Shown here: positions 50,621 to 59,034 of the stretch, in pieces
Layout of the letters: each line of letters begins with the position of its first letter
Position numbering within the stretch: position 1 is the stretch's first letter
Assembly (NCBI GenBank): GCA_038198775.1
Contig: JBBPZV010000017.1
Location: forward strand, 171,580 to 235,579
DNA: 64,000 nt
Direction of reading: 5' to 3'
Origin: JACCYJ01 sp038198775
GTDB lineage: Bacteria > Actinomycetota > Actinomycetes > Propionibacteriales > Nocardioidaceae
Program-made: the position numbers and the translations under genes
The notes under the pieces: model-generated
What the model saw: only the letters and a program-made list of their open reading frames with translations
Databases searched by the model: none
Told to the model about the DNA's origin: nothing

Positions 50621-52246
50621 TCAGCGGACTCTCCCCGACCGCCGCGAGCCTGCCGGTTGGGGAACGCGAACCAGCAGCGCACCGGGGAGCACCTCGGCGT
50701 ACAGCTCGCGCCCCTCGCCGACGGGGTCACCGTCGAGCTGGCGCAGCAGGGGCTTGTCGGCGCGGACCCGGACTTGGCGCCCTGTCATCCGGTCGAGTCG
50801 CTCGTCGGTGTGCCGGGTCCGGCGCAGCACCCGCCACACCAGGCGAACCCAGCCCACGGTCCGCGCCGGCGCGATCACCACGACGTCGAGCCGGCCGTCG
50901 TCGATCACCGCGTCGGGCAGCAACGGGATGCCGGCCTGCAGGAGGCCGACGTTGCCGACCACCACGGTGCGCACCTTGCGCCGCATCGGTGTGTCCTCGT
51001 CCACGCGCACCTCGACCCAGGTGGCCGGGTGCCGCAGCTGACGCAGCGCGGAGACGACGTACGCCGGCCACCCCATGCGGGCCTTGAGCTGGTCGGGTGC
51101 GCCGGCCATGATGGCGGCGTCCAACCCCAGGCCGGCCATCACCGTGAAGCACGTCTCGGGCAGCTCGTCCCCGCCGATGCGGACCAGGTCGACCTTGCGG
51201 TCGGAGCCGGAGAGCGCGACATCCACCGCGTCGCCGGGGTGCAGCGGCAGCCCGAGGTTGCGTGCCAGCAGGTTGCCGGTGCCGAGCGGCACGATCCCCA
51301 CGGCCACCCCGGTGTGCGCCAGCTGCGAGCAGACGACGCGAACGGTCCCGTCCCCCCCCGCGGCCAGCACCAGGCCCACCCCCTCCGCCAGCGCACGCCG
51401 GCACATCGAGACACCGGGATCGTCGGCCCGGGTCTCCAGCCACAGCGGCTGCTCCCAGCCCCAACGCGTCGCCGCGGCCACTATCGAGCGGCGGAAGTCG
51501 GCGACGTTCGTGACGTGCACCGGGTTGGCGACGACGGCGAAGCGGGCCACGCCGCCACCGGCGGCCTCGCCTCCCGGCCGAAGCGGGACCCCCGGTCGCC
51601 TGAGGACAAGTTGCCAGCCGAGCAGTGCTATCGCCGAGCCGAGCAGCCACCCCGCGACCACGTCGGAGGCGTAGTGCACGCCGAGGAAGACGCGGTCCAG
51701 CCCGACGACGACGCCGACAAGCACCCACACGGCGCACAGCACGGCGCGCAGGCGCCCCGGTGGCAGGGCTGACAGCGTCACCACGATCGCTACGGTGGCG
51801 AAAAGACCGGCGCCGGCGGCATGACCGGAGGGGAACGAGTAGCCGCCGACCGTGGTGATCGGACTGCTCCACGCCGGTCGCGATCGGCCCACCAGATCCT
51901 TCAGCAACGGGCTCGCAGCGGCCTCGACGACCGCGACGGCCGCGATCCACAGGCTCGACCGCCAAGCCCGTCGCCAGGCAAGGAGCACAGCGGCGACCGC
52001 CAGGACGAGCCGCAGCACGCCGGGATCCCCGACGGCTGCGACGACCAGCAACGCGCCGTCGAGGCCGTCGTGTCCGTACGACAGGTCGTACGCCGCGCGG
52101 GCGATGGTCGCGTCGGCGTCGATGAGCGGGTCCCAAGTCACGGCCACGGCGGCACCTAGCAGCGCGACCACGACGAGCATCGCCGTGGGCAGGCCCGACC
52201 ACCCTCGCGCGTACGGTGGCTGGACGCGACCGGGTTCGGAAGGCAC
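50621..52246 (-). CDS. PAP2 phosphatase fused to diacylglycerol-kinase-like domain
   Basis: A 541-residue bifunctional membrane protein. The N-terminal half (about 20-225) is a six-helix PAP2 lipid phosphatase with KDLVGRSRP, YSFPSGHAAG and GLDRVFLGVHYASDV, the three active-site motifs. The C-terminal half (about 240-535) is a lipid/diacylglycerol kinase with FAVVANPVH, LAAGGDGTVRVVCSQL, GIVPLGTGNLLARNLGLP and QLDGDPVGEG. One chain could both dephosphorylate and phosphorylate lipids. GTG 52246 is chosen because AGGA lies 8 nt upstream; TTG 52264 is the longer option. Confidence 0.9.
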   Translation of the reverse strand: MPSEPGRVQPPYARGWSGLPTAMLVVVALLGAAVAVTWDPLIDADATIARAAYDLSYGHDGLDGALLVVAAVGDPGVLRLVLAVAAVLLAWRRAWRSSLWIAAVAVVEAAASPLLKDLVGRSRPAWSSPITTVGGYSFPSGHAAGAGLFATVAIVVTLSALPPGRLRAVLCAVWVLVGVVVGLDRVFLGVHYASDVVAGWLLGSAIALLGWQLVLRRPGVPLRPGGEAAGGGVARFAVVANPVHVTNVADFRRSIVAAATRWGWEQPLWLETRADDPGVSMCRRALAEGVGLVLAAGGDGTVRVVCSQLAHTGVAVGIVPLGTGNLLARNLGLPLHPGDAVDVALSGSDRKVDLVRIGGDELPETCFTVMAGLGLDAAIMAGAPDQLKARMGWPAYVVSALRQLRHPATWVEVRVDEDTPMRRKVRTVVVGNVGLLQAGIPLLPDAVIDDGRLDVVVIAPARTVGWVRLVWRVLRRTRHTDERLDRMTGRQVRVRADKPLLRQLDGDPVGEGRELYAEVLPGALLVRVPQPAGSRRSGRVR

Positions 52247-52343
52247 GGAGGGTCCTGTCGGCAAGGTGCGAGGGCGAGTCGGCGAGACGGCAGCGAGACT
52301 TCACCCTAGGGCCACGACGCGGAAACCGGCTCGACCGCCTCGA

Positions 52344-52349
52344 TACCCT
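52344..52349 (+). promoter_or_regulatory. -10 box TACCCT, leaderless promoter of serS
   Basis: TACCCT, six bases, then GTG 52356, with no ribosome-binding site between. Confidence 0.45.
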
Positions 52350-52355
52350 GGCGCG

Positions 52356-53630
52356 GTGATCGACTTGCGCGTCGTACGAAACGACCCCGACCGCCTGCGC
52401 ACCGCTCAGCAGCGGCGCGGGGCGTCGGAGTCGGTCGTGGACGAGCTGATTGTCGCCGACCGTTCCCGGCGCGACACCATCGCCGACTTCGAGCGGTTGC
52501 GGGCCGAGCAGCGGCGGCTCGGCAAGGAGATCGCCTCGGCCAGCGGGGGCGCTCGCGACGAGCTGTTGCGGCAGACGAAGGCACTGGCGGCCCAGGTCAA
52601 GCGAGCGGAGGCAGCACAGGCCGGAGCCGAGAGCCGGTTGCGCGACCTGGCCGCGACCGTGCCGAACCTTGCCAGCGACGAGGCACCGGAAGGCGGTGAG
52701 GACGACTTCCGGGTACTGGTGGAGACCGGCTCACCCCGCGACTTCGCCGCCGAAGGCTTCGAACCGCGAGATCACGTCGAGCTGGGTCGCCGGCTGGGCG
52801 CGATCGACGTCGAGCGCGGCGCCAAGACGAGCGGGGCGCGCTTCTACTACCTGACCGGCGTGGGCGCTCTGCTGGAGCTCGCGCTGGTGCAGCTGGCGAT
52901 GGAGCGGGCGCTCGGCTGGGGCTTCACCCCGATGATCCCCCCGGCGCTGGTCAAGCCCAGGGCGATGGAGGGGACCGGGTTCCTCGGGCAGGCCGCCGCC
53001 GATGTCTACCGCGTCGAGCAGGACGACCTCTACCTGGTCGGAACCTCCGAGGTGGCACTGGCGGCCTACCACAGCGACGAGACGCTCGACGCCGAGTCGT
53101 TGCCACGCCGTTACGCCGCGTTCAGCCCCTGCTACCGGCGTGAGGCAGGCTCGTACGGCAAGGACACCCGTGGCATCTTCCGCGTGCACTGGTTCGACAA
53201 GGTGGAGATGTTCAGCTACACCAGCCTCGAGCAGTCGTACGACGAGCACGAACGGCTGCTCGGGTGGGAACGCGAGTGGCTCGACCAGCTCGAGCTGCCG
53301 TACCGGGTGATCGACGTGGCCACCGGTGACCTGGGCCTGGCGGCGGTGCGCAAGTTCGACTGCGAGGCCTGGTTGCCGAGCCAGGGCCGCTACCGTGAGG
53401 TGTCGTCCACGTCGAACTGCACACAGTTCCAGGCCCGCCGTCTCGACGTCCGGGTCCGCGGGACACGGGGGAACGAGCCGGCAGCGACGCTCAACGCGAC
53501 GCTGATGGCCTCCACCCGCACGATCGTGGCGCTGCTGGAGAACCACCAGGACCGAGACGGCTCGGTTCGCGTTCCGGCTGCGTTGCAGCCGTACCTGCAG
53601 GGCCGGGCCGTGCTGGAACCCACGGCGTGA
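52356..53630 (+). CDS. serS: seryl-tRNA synthetase
   Basis: A 424-residue class II synthetase charging tRNA-Ser. The N-terminal coiled-coil arm (about 25-100) binds the long variable arm of tRNA-Ser. The catalytic domain has motif 2 SPCYRREAGSYGKDTRGIFRVHWFDKVEMF and motif 3 LNATLMASTRTIVALLENHQ, plus YLVGTSEVALAAYH and STSNCTQFQARRL. Two tRNA-Ser genes lie at 58.4 and 59.0 kb. The stop overlaps the HAD gene (GTGA). Confidence 0.97.
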   Translation: MIDLRVVRNDPDRLRTAQQRRGASESVVDELIVADRSRRDTIADFERLRAEQRRLGKEIASASGGARDELLRQTKALAAQVKRAEAAQAGAESRLRDLAATVPNLASDEAPEGGEDDFRVLVETGSPRDFAAEGFEPRDHVELGRRLGAIDVERGAKTSGARFYYLTGVGALLELALVQLAMERALGWGFTPMIPPALVKPRAMEGTGFLGQAAADVYRVEQDDLYLVGTSEVALAAYHSDETLDAESLPRRYAAFSPCYRREAGSYGKDTRGIFRVHWFDKVEMFSYTSLEQSYDEHERLLGWEREWLDQLELPYRVIDVATGDLGLAAVRKFDCEAWLPSQGRYREVSSTSNCTQFQARRLDVRVRGTRGNEPAATLNATLMASTRTIVALLENHQDRDGSVRVPAALQPYLQGRAVLEPTA

Positions 53631-54409
53631 GCTTCCGCCCCGCTCTGGTGGCGCTGGACGTTGACGGCACCCTGGTGGACTGGGACAACGTGATGGCCCC
53701 GGCGGTGCGGGCGGCGGTCCGGGCGGTGGCCGACGCCGGCGTGCCGGTGGTCGTGTCGACCGGCCGAGCCGTGCCCGGCGTCATGGACGCCGTCGACAAG
53801 CTAGGGCTGGAATCGGGGTCGGCGGTGGCCAGCAACGGCGCGGTGACGGTCGGCTACCGGCCGGTCGAGGTGCTGGACACGGTGACGTTCGACGCCAGCG
53901 AGACCGTCCGGCTGCTGCTGGAGCAGGTCCCGGACGCGGCGGTGGCGGTGGAGGAGGTCGGCCACGGCTACCGCGTCAACCGGAACTTTCCCTCCGGGGA
54001 GCTCACCGGGACGGTGCGGCTGCAGTCGGTCGCCGAGCTGGTCGCCGAGCCGGTGACGCGAGTCATCATCCGATCCCCGGACCAGTCGGCGGAGGAGTTC
54101 GTCGCACTGGCCGAGCGGCTGGGCCTCCACGGGACCAACTACTACGTCGGGTACACCGCCTGGCTCGACCTGGCACCGGAGGGCGTCTCCAAGGCGTACG
54201 CGCTGGCGAAGCTCGCGGCGTCGTTCGGCGTGGCGCAGTCGCAGGTGCTGGCGATCGGCGACGGCCGCAACGACGTCGAGATGCTCGCCTGGGCCGGCCG
54301 GGGGGTCGCCATGGGGCAGTCCCCGCTGGAGGTGCAGGCGTGCGCCGACGACGTCACCGGCTCGCTCGCGGCCGACGGCGTGGTCACCGAGCTCAGCCGG
54401 TGGTTCTGA
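53627..54409 (+). CDS. HAD-family (Cof type) phosphatase
   Basis: A 260-residue haloacid-dehalogenase hydrolase of subclass IIB. Motif I is LVALDVDGTLVDWD, motif II VVVSTGRA, motif III includes GVSKAYALAKL and motif IV is VLAIGDGRNDVEMLAWAG. The central cap domain is about 85-180. Likely substrates are sugar phosphates or cofactor phosphates. It is coupled to serS by a 4-bp overlap, an association common in actinobacteria. Confidence 0.93.
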   Translation: MSFRPALVALDVDGTLVDWDNVMAPAVRAAVRAVADAGVPVVVSTGRAVPGVMDAVDKLGLESGSAVASNGAVTVGYRPVEVLDTVTFDASETVRLLLEQVPDAAVAVEEVGHGYRVNRNFPSGELTGTVRLQSVAELVAEPVTRVIIRSPDQSAEEFVALAERLGLHGTNYYVGYTAWLDLAPEGVSKAYALAKLAASFGVAQSQVLAIGDGRNDVEMLAWAGRGVAMGQSPLEVQACADDVTGSLAADGVVTELSRWF

Positions 54410-54412
54410 CCG

Positions 54413-54427
54413 CGGCCGCGCCGGCCG
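54413..54427. terminator. possible bidirectional terminator
   Basis: CGGCCG-CGC-CGGCCG can form a 6-bp GC stem in the 21-bp gap between the convergent HAD and bpa genes. There is no T-run, so support is weak. Confidence 0.3.
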
Positions 54428-54430
54428 GGT

Positions 54431-54994
54431 TCACAGGTACATCCCGCCACCGGTCCCGGGTTCACCGTCGGGACGTGGTGCTCCCGGCTGACCGGGCATT
54501 GTCGGCGCTCCGCCCGGCAAGGCACGGCGCATGTGCTCGAGCTGCGCCCGGGCCGCCATCTGCTGCGCGTAGATGGCGGTCTGGATGCCGTGGAAGAGCC
54601 CCTCGAGCCACCCCACCAGCTGAGCCTGCGCGATCCGCAGCTCCGCATCGGAGGGTGTCGAGCTCGAGAACGGCAGGCTCAGCCGTTCCAGCTCCTCGAC
54701 GAGCTCGGGCGCCAACCCGTCCTCCAGCTCCCGGATCGACACGGCGTGCACCTCGCGCAACCGGGTCCGGCTGGCGTCGTCGAGCGGAGCCGCCTTCACC
54801 TCCTCGAGCAGCTGGCGGATCATGTTGCCGATCCGCATCACCTTGGCGGGCTGCTCGACGAGGTCGGTGAGCGTCCGGGCCGCCTCCTGCCCCTGGGCGT
54901 CACCGGCAGGCTCCTCGACGGCCCTGCCGTCCGGTCCCACGACCATCACGCGGCCCTGGTCGGTGTCGGGACGCTCGCTCGGCTGCTGGGTCAT
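54431..54994 (-). CDS. bpa: bacterial proteasome activator (Bpa/PafE)
   Basis: A 187-residue ATP-independent ring-forming activator of the actinobacterial 20S proteasome. A central four-helix region (RTLTDLVEQPAKVMRIGNMIRQLLEEVK, DDASRTRLREVHAVSIRELEDGLAPELVEELERL, DAELRIAQAQLVGWLEGLFHGIQTAIYAQQMAARAQLEHMRRALP) matches the family. The C-terminus is a Gly/Pro-rich tail ending GGGMYL; the mycobacterial protein ends GQYL, so the docking Tyr-Leu is kept with Met in place of Gln. TACAGT lies seven bases before the ATG. Proteasome subunits are not in the window. Confidence 0.93.
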   Translation of the reverse strand: MTQQPSERPDTDQGRVMVVGPDGRAVEEPAGDAQGQEAARTLTDLVEQPAKVMRIGNMIRQLLEEVKAAPLDDASRTRLREVHAVSIRELEDGLAPELVEELERLSLPFSSSTPSDAELRIAQAQLVGWLEGLFHGIQTAIYAQQMAARAQLEHMRRALPGGAPTMPGQPGAPRPDGEPGTGGGMYL

Positions 54995-55001
54995 GTCGGT
55001 C

Positions 55002-55007
55002 ACTGTA
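55002..55007 (-). promoter_or_regulatory. -10 box TACAGT of bpa
   Basis: TACAGT on the minus strand lies seven bases before ATG 54994, consistent with a leaderless or near-leaderless transcript independent of the upstream oxidoreductase gene. Confidence 0.4.
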
Positions 55008-55030
55008 ACCACCGCGTCACGGCCCGAAGG

Positions 55031-56008
55031 TCACGGGACAAGCAGCACCTTTCCGACGTGGCTCCCCTCCTCGAGGACCCGATGGGCGTCTCGGACGGCC
55101 GCCAGCTCGTACGTCGCGTGCACGACCGGTCGGACCGTACCGTCGGCCACCAGCGGCCACACGTGCTCTGTGACGCTGGCCATGATGGCCGCCTTCTCCG
55201 ACGCTGGACGGGCGCGCAGCGAAGTCGCCAGCACCGCGCCGCGCTTGCTCAGCAGCATGCCCAGGTCAAGCTCACCGCGGGCGCCTCCTTGCAGGCCGAT
55301 GACGACCAGCCGACCGGCGTCCGCAAGGGCCGCGACGTTGCGCGCAAGGTATGCCGCTCCCATGTTGTCGAGGACCACGTCGGCGCCGGCACCGCCGGTC
55401 GCCTCACGGGCAACCGCGACGAAGTCCTGGTCGTGGTAGTCGATCGCGACGTCAGCACCGAGCTGACGGCAGACGGTGAGCTTGGAGGGCGAGCCGGCGG
55501 TGGCGATCACCCTGGCGCCGAGGGCCGACGCCAGCTGGATCGCCATCGTGCCGATGCCACCGGCTCCGCCGTGCACGAGCAGCGTCTCGCCGGGCTGAAG
55601 GGCGGCCAGCATGAACACGTTCGACCAGACGGTGGCCGCCACTTCCGGCAACGCCGCCGAGGCGACCACTTCGATCCCTGCCGGGACGGGGGCCAGCTGG
55701 GCGGCGGGAACGGCCACCTGCTCGGCGTAGCCGCCACCGTCGAGGAGCGCGCACACCTCGTCGCCGACCTGCCACCGGTCGACGCCAGGTCCGAGCTCGC
55801 CGATGACGCCGGAGCACTCGAGACCGAGCAAGGTCGAGGCACCCGGTGGAGGTGGGTAGTGGCCTTGGCGTTGCAGCAGGTCGGCCCGGTTGAGGCCGGC
55901 CGCGGCAACCCGGACCACCACCTCACCGTCGCCTGGGCGCGGGTCGGCGACCTCTGCCAGCCGCAGGACCTCCACCCCGCCGGCACCGTCGCAGACCACC
56001 GCCCGCAC
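55031..56008 (-). CDS. NAD(P)H quinone oxidoreductase, zinc-free MDR family
   Basis: A 325-residue medium-chain reductase of the quinone oxidoreductase/PIG3 type. Visible are AAGLNRADLLQRQGHYPPPPGAS, GLECSGVIGELGPGV, LVHGGAGGIGTMAIQLASALGARVIATAGS (NADPH-binding AxxGxxG) and the C-terminal HVGKVLLV. The zinc ligands of alcohol dehydrogenases are missing, as normal for this branch. It lies 3 bp from the DUF6457 gene and is part of a minus-strand series with mobA. Confidence 0.92.
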   Translation of the reverse strand: MRAVVCDGAGGVEVLRLAEVADPRPGDGEVVVRVAAAGLNRADLLQRQGHYPPPPGASTLLGLECSGVIGELGPGVDRWQVGDEVCALLDGGGYAEQVAVPAAQLAPVPAGIEVVASAALPEVAATVWSNVFMLAALQPGETLLVHGGAGGIGTMAIQLASALGARVIATAGSPSKLTVCRQLGADVAIDYHDQDFVAVAREATGGAGADVVLDNMGAAYLARNVAALADAGRLVVIGLQGGARGELDLGMLLSKRGAVLATSLRARPASEKAAIMASVTEHVWPLVADGTVRPVVHATYELAAVRDAHRVLEEGSHVGKVLLVP

Positions 56009-56011
56009 GAC

Positions 56012-56260
56012 TCAGTCCTCCCTCGGGGAAGGCCAGGCGTCGAGGGCGCCGCGCACCTGCGCGATCACCGCGGCAACCTCCGCTGCCCCCCCACCGCGAA
56101 GACCGGCGGCGTAGCCGACGAGGAACGTCGTCAAAGGGGTGGCGGGCCGGTCGACGCGGTGCGCGACGTCCCGCGCCAGCGCCAGGAGCTCGCGGTCGTC
56201 GACGACCAGCCCGGTCGCCAGCCGTTCGCTCACGGTCTCGAGCCAGTTGGACATGGTCAT
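56012..56260 (-). CDS. DUF6457 small protein
   Basis: An 82-residue acidic protein (NWLETVSERLATGLVVDDRELLALARDVAHRVDRPATPLTTFLVGYAAGLRGG) matching DUF6457. This family usually accompanies molybdenum-cofactor genes such as mobA in actinobacteria. GGGAG precedes two candidate ATGs (56260 and 56254). Its length and position next to mobA suggest a role in molybdoenzyme maturation, which is unproven. Confidence 0.8.
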   Translation of the reverse strand: MTMSNWLETVSERLATGLVVDDRELLALARDVAHRVDRPATPLTTFLVGYAAGLRGGGAAEVAAVIAQVRGALDAWPSPRED

Positions 56261-56270
56261 TGGTCTCCCA

Positions 56271-56852
56271 CTATGTGTCGTGGCGCGTCTTGAAGGCGGT
56301 CAGGTCGTCGGCGGTGTCCAGGTCGCCGGTCTCGCCGGGCTCGGCCAGCACCGACGCGATGTGCAGCGGTTGCCACAGTTCGTGCATGGCGGCATCGGCC
56401 CAGGTGGCGCGCAGCGCCGCGACCTGGCGCAGCGACTCGGTCGTCACTGCCGCCACGAGGTGTTGGCCGTGTCCTTCCGGGTCGACCAACCTGGCGGCCT
56501 GGACCCCCGGGAGGGCGGCGAGCAGCCGTGCGATGGTGGCGGCGGTGACGTACGGGGTGTCGGCGGCCAGGACGACCACCCGGGGTGCCCTGACCAGTCC
56601 GACCGCCGCCACGACGCCGGCGGCGGGGCCGGAGCCCACCGGCCGCTCCCGGGTCCAGATGACCGGAACGGCAACCCGCCGCTCGTCGCCAACCACTATC
56701 CGGCGGCCGGCACCGGCCACCGCCTCCAGGACCCGGTCGAGCACGGTCCGGCCGCCGACTTGCACCCTGGTCTTGTCGGTGCCCAGCCGCGTCGACGCGC
56801 CGCCGGCGAGCACGATCGCGTCGAATCCGCCACCGGGCGCTGGTGTGGTCAC
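56271..56852 (-). CDS. mobA: molybdenum cofactor guanylyltransferase
   Basis: A 193-residue nucleotidyltransferase converting molybdopterin cofactor to the guanine dinucleotide form. The N-terminal loop AIVLAGGASTRLGTDKTRVQVGGRTVLDRVL is the MobA consensus, with VVVLAADTPYVTAATIARLL as the metal-binding DxP-type region. It is followed 10 bp on by DUF6457. No molybdoenzyme is present in the window. Confidence 0.9.
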   Translation of the reverse strand: MTTPAPGGGFDAIVLAGGASTRLGTDKTRVQVGGRTVLDRVLEAVAGAGRRIVVGDERRVAVPVIWTRERPVGSGPAAGVVAAVGLVRAPRVVVLAADTPYVTAATIARLLAALPGVQAARLVDPEGHGQHLVAAVTTESLRQVAALRATWADAAMHELWQPLHIASVLAEPGETGDLDTADDLTAFKTRHDT

Positions 56853-56903
56853 ACGGGCAGTGTCTCGTACGGTGACCGGCCGCTGTCGAGCCCGACGGCG
56901 ACC

Positions 56904-58025
56904 TTAGCCGGAAGGCACTGCGCGCAGGCCGGTGCACGACCGCAGCTGCGCATGGGAGGTGACCGCCTGCCGCGCCGCCGAACCCCGAAGCGGGATCGGC
57001 GTCCCGCCCTCGATCCTTCCTGGGAACCATCGTGGGCTGGTGATACTGCGGCCCGCCACGGTGAGCTGGAGGACCCCGGTCTCGGCCGTCGGGCCGCTGG
57101 CGGAGTAGAACTCGAAGTTGCCAAGCCCGTAGTCCACGTACGCCGCCCCCCGATAACCGGCGCCGAGCAGGACGTGGGCGTGCTGCCCGACGACGATGTC
57201 GGCGCCGGCGCGCACCACGTCGCGCACGACGGTGCGCTGGATCGAGGTGGGACAGGACATCAGGTCGCTGCCGTAGTGCATGTCCACGACCACGGTGTCC
57301 ACATGCGGGCGTACCGCCTTGACCGCCGCGACGAGCGCGGCGTTGTGGCCGTCGAGTGCGGTGGCGACCCCGGGCTGATGCGGACCCGCCGACCAGGAGT
57401 CGACGAGACCGCTGTCCAGGACGGCGGTGGCGCCGAAAAAGGCGATGCGTTGCCCGTGGAGCGAAGCAACCCAGGGCCGGTAGGCCGCGGCGGAGTTCCG
57501 GCCCAAGCCGATCACCGGGACGCCCGCACGGCCGGCCGCCGCCCGGGCGTCCGGCACGCCGGCGGGACCGTAGTCGAGCGCGTGGTTGTTGGCCATCGTG
57601 ACGACGTCGATCCCCGCGTCGCGCAAGGCCCGGAAGGCCGCCGGGGGTGCCCGGAACACGTACTCCTTCGGCTGTGGCCTGCCGCGGGTGGTCACCGCCG
57701 TCTCCAGGTTGACGATCGCGAGGTCGGCTCGGGCAAGCCTCCGGGCGAGGGGCCCCATTGCCGTCGCCGGGTCGCGGAGCCCGCCGGCGAGCTGCCCCGC
57801 GAAGTGGACGTCGCCGGCGAAGGCGATCGTGACCGGCCGCGCAGGCGGGCGAGTCGGCGAGATCGTGGTGGCTGGGGGCGTGGGCGGCGTCGGGTCGCTG
57901 TCGACGGAGCTGTGCGGTGCGTCCAGGGGCCGCTGACTTGGGTTGTCGGGCCCACCCGGGCAGCCCGACAACCCTGCGACCGACGCCGCAACCAGCAGGG
58001 CAGGTACCCAGCGACGAAGCGACAC
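56904..58025 (-). CDS. CapA-family lipoprotein (metallophosphatase-like)
   Basis: A 373-residue exported protein. The N-terminus is a lipoprotein signal peptide with lipobox LSGC (PALLVAASVAGLSGC), then a Pro/Thr-rich spacer. The CapA/PgsA domain (about 65-330) has TIAFAGDVHFAGQL, LAIVNLETAVTTRG, VVTMANNHALDYGPAGV and VVGQHAHVLLGAGY, with the metal-binding residues in place. The family is linked to poly-gamma-glutamate capsules, but no pgsB/C genes are near. GTG 58025 gives the correct signal peptide. Confidence 0.9.
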   Translation of the reverse strand: MSLRRWVPALLVAASVAGLSGCPGGPDNPSQRPLDAPHSSVDSDPTPPTPPATTISPTRPPARPVTIAFAGDVHFAGQLAGGLRDPATAMGPLARRLARADLAIVNLETAVTTRGRPQPKEYVFRAPPAAFRALRDAGIDVVTMANNHALDYGPAGVPDARAAAGRAGVPVIGLGRNSAAAYRPWVASLHGQRIAFFGATAVLDSGLVDSWSAGPHQPGVATALDGHNAALVAAVKAVRPHVDTVVVDMHYGSDLMSCPTSIQRTVVRDVVRAGADIVVGQHAHVLLGAGYRGAAYVDYGLGNFEFYSASGPTAETGVLQLTVAGRSITSPRWFPGRIEGGTPIPLRGSAARQAVTSHAQLRSCTGLRAVPSG

Positions 58026-58160
58026 ATAACCCCCGATCCCGGTCGCGGCCCAGAGCCGGTGACCTGATCTTGCGCCATCGACCCGTCGATTGGGAAGGTG
58101 TCGGCCTCGCGGCTGTACCGTCGTCTGGAACGGCTGCCCCACCCGCGAGGAGGCTGGTGC

Positions 58161-58376
58161 ATGGCGGGCGACATCGTCGCGGAGATGGTGGCCAACGTCT
58201 GGAAGGTCGTGGCGCGTGAGGGCCAGCCGCTGGCCGCCGGCGACACGGTGCTGATCCTGGAATCGATGAAGATGGAGATCCCGGTGCTCGCCGAGCGTCC
58301 CGGCACGCTGTCCGAGCTGCGGGTACACGAGGGCGACGTCGTCCAGGAAGGTGACATCCTCGCGGTCATCAGCTGA
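58161..58376 (+). CDS. stand-alone biotin/lipoyl carrier protein
   Basis: A 71-residue protein that is only a biotinyl domain: it starts MAGDIVAEMVANVWKVV and contains LILESMKMEIPVL with Lys37 as the biotinylation site. It ends in GDVVQEGDILAVIS. GAGGAGG is placed before the ATG. Such mini BCCPs occur in actinobacteria without an adjacent carboxylase. Its partner enzyme is unknown; the methylcrotonyl-CoA carboxylase in the window has its own carrier domain. Confidence 0.9.
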   Translation: MAGDIVAEMVANVWKVVAREGQPLAAGDTVLILESMKMEIPVLAERPGTLSELRVHEGDVVQEGDILAVIS

Positions 58377-58393
58377 TGGGACAATCGCCTCCC

Positions 58394-58409
58394 GCAGCCG
58401 TTCGGCTGC
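58394..58409 (+). terminator. hairpin GCAGCCG-TT-CGGCTGC
   Basis: A perfect 7-bp stem with a two-base centre lies 17 bp after the carrier-protein stop and 3 bp before tRNA-Ser. It may terminate the carrier transcript. There is no T-run. Confidence 0.4.
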
Positions 58410-58412
58410 GAA

Positions 58413-58501
58413 GGAGGGGTGCCGGAGTGGCCTATCGGAACCGCCTTGAAAGCGGTCGCTGGCATGAACGCCAGCCGCGGGTTCGAATCCCGCCCCCTCT
58501 G
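58413..58501 (+). tRNA. tRNA-Ser (TGA anticodon)
   Basis: An 89-nt class II tRNA without encoded CCA. GGAGGGG pairs with CCCCTCT (one G-U at the end), discriminator G as required for tRNA-Ser. The anticodon arm ACCGC-CTTGAAA-GCGGT gives UGA. A long variable arm (GCTGGC...GCCAGC) and T arm GCGGG-TTCGAAT-CCCGC follow. Confidence 0.95.
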
Positions 58502-58515
58502 CGGCCTCTGTTGTC

Positions 58516-58968
58516 GTGACCGGCTACCACATCGCTCGCGCCGTCGTCGCCCGCACGCTCGGAGCGCTGCTGGTGTGCTGCGGGATCTGTGTCGCCGGCG
58601 GTGTCTTGTTGGAGTCGACCGGGTGGCGATCGGCCGGGTGGTGCGTGCTCGGGCTCGCCCTGGGTTTCGCCGCGCTGGCCGTGCTGGCCGCGATCCGGCT
58701 GCTGCGTACCAGCCCGGTACTCCTCTTCGACCGCTCCGGATACGCGGTGTCCGGACTTCGTGGGGTGGGAGCGCGAAGCGCGGCCTGGAAGGACGTGTCG
58801 GGGGTGTCCCGTTCGGGAGACGATCGCCGGCCGGTGGTACGGATCCGGCTGCGGGACGGGCGCGCGACGACGCTCCCGACCTGGCTGATCGAGGAACCTC
58901 CGAGCAGCTGGCTGGTCGACATGGAGGCGCGTCTCAACACCGCACACGGTCAGCGGCGCCTGCGCTGA
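58516..58968 (+). CDS. two-helix membrane protein with PH-like domain
   Basis: A 150-residue protein of unknown function with two N-terminal helices (LGALLVCCGICVAGGVLLE; AGWCVLGLALGFAALAVLAAIRLL). A small soluble domain follows (VLLFDRSGYAVSGLRGVGARSAAWKDVSGVSRSGDDRRPVVRIRLRDGRATTLPTWLIEEP) whose strand pattern and length suggest a PH-like or YokE-like fold. It starts at GTG 58516, 15 bases after tRNA-Ser, and ends before the second tRNA-Ser. Confidence 0.65.
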   Translation: MTGYHIARAVVARTLGALLVCCGICVAGGVLLESTGWRSAGWCVLGLALGFAALAVLAAIRLLRTSPVLLFDRSGYAVSGLRGVGARSAAWKDVSGVSRSGDDRRPVVRIRLRDGRATTLPTWLIEEPPSSWLVDMEARLNTAHGQRRLR

Positions 58969-59034
58969 GCCGCTTTACCGCCCTGTGGCGGCGACCGGTA
59001 GCCTGGCTCGTCGCTGACGGCTCCGCCGCGGCGT

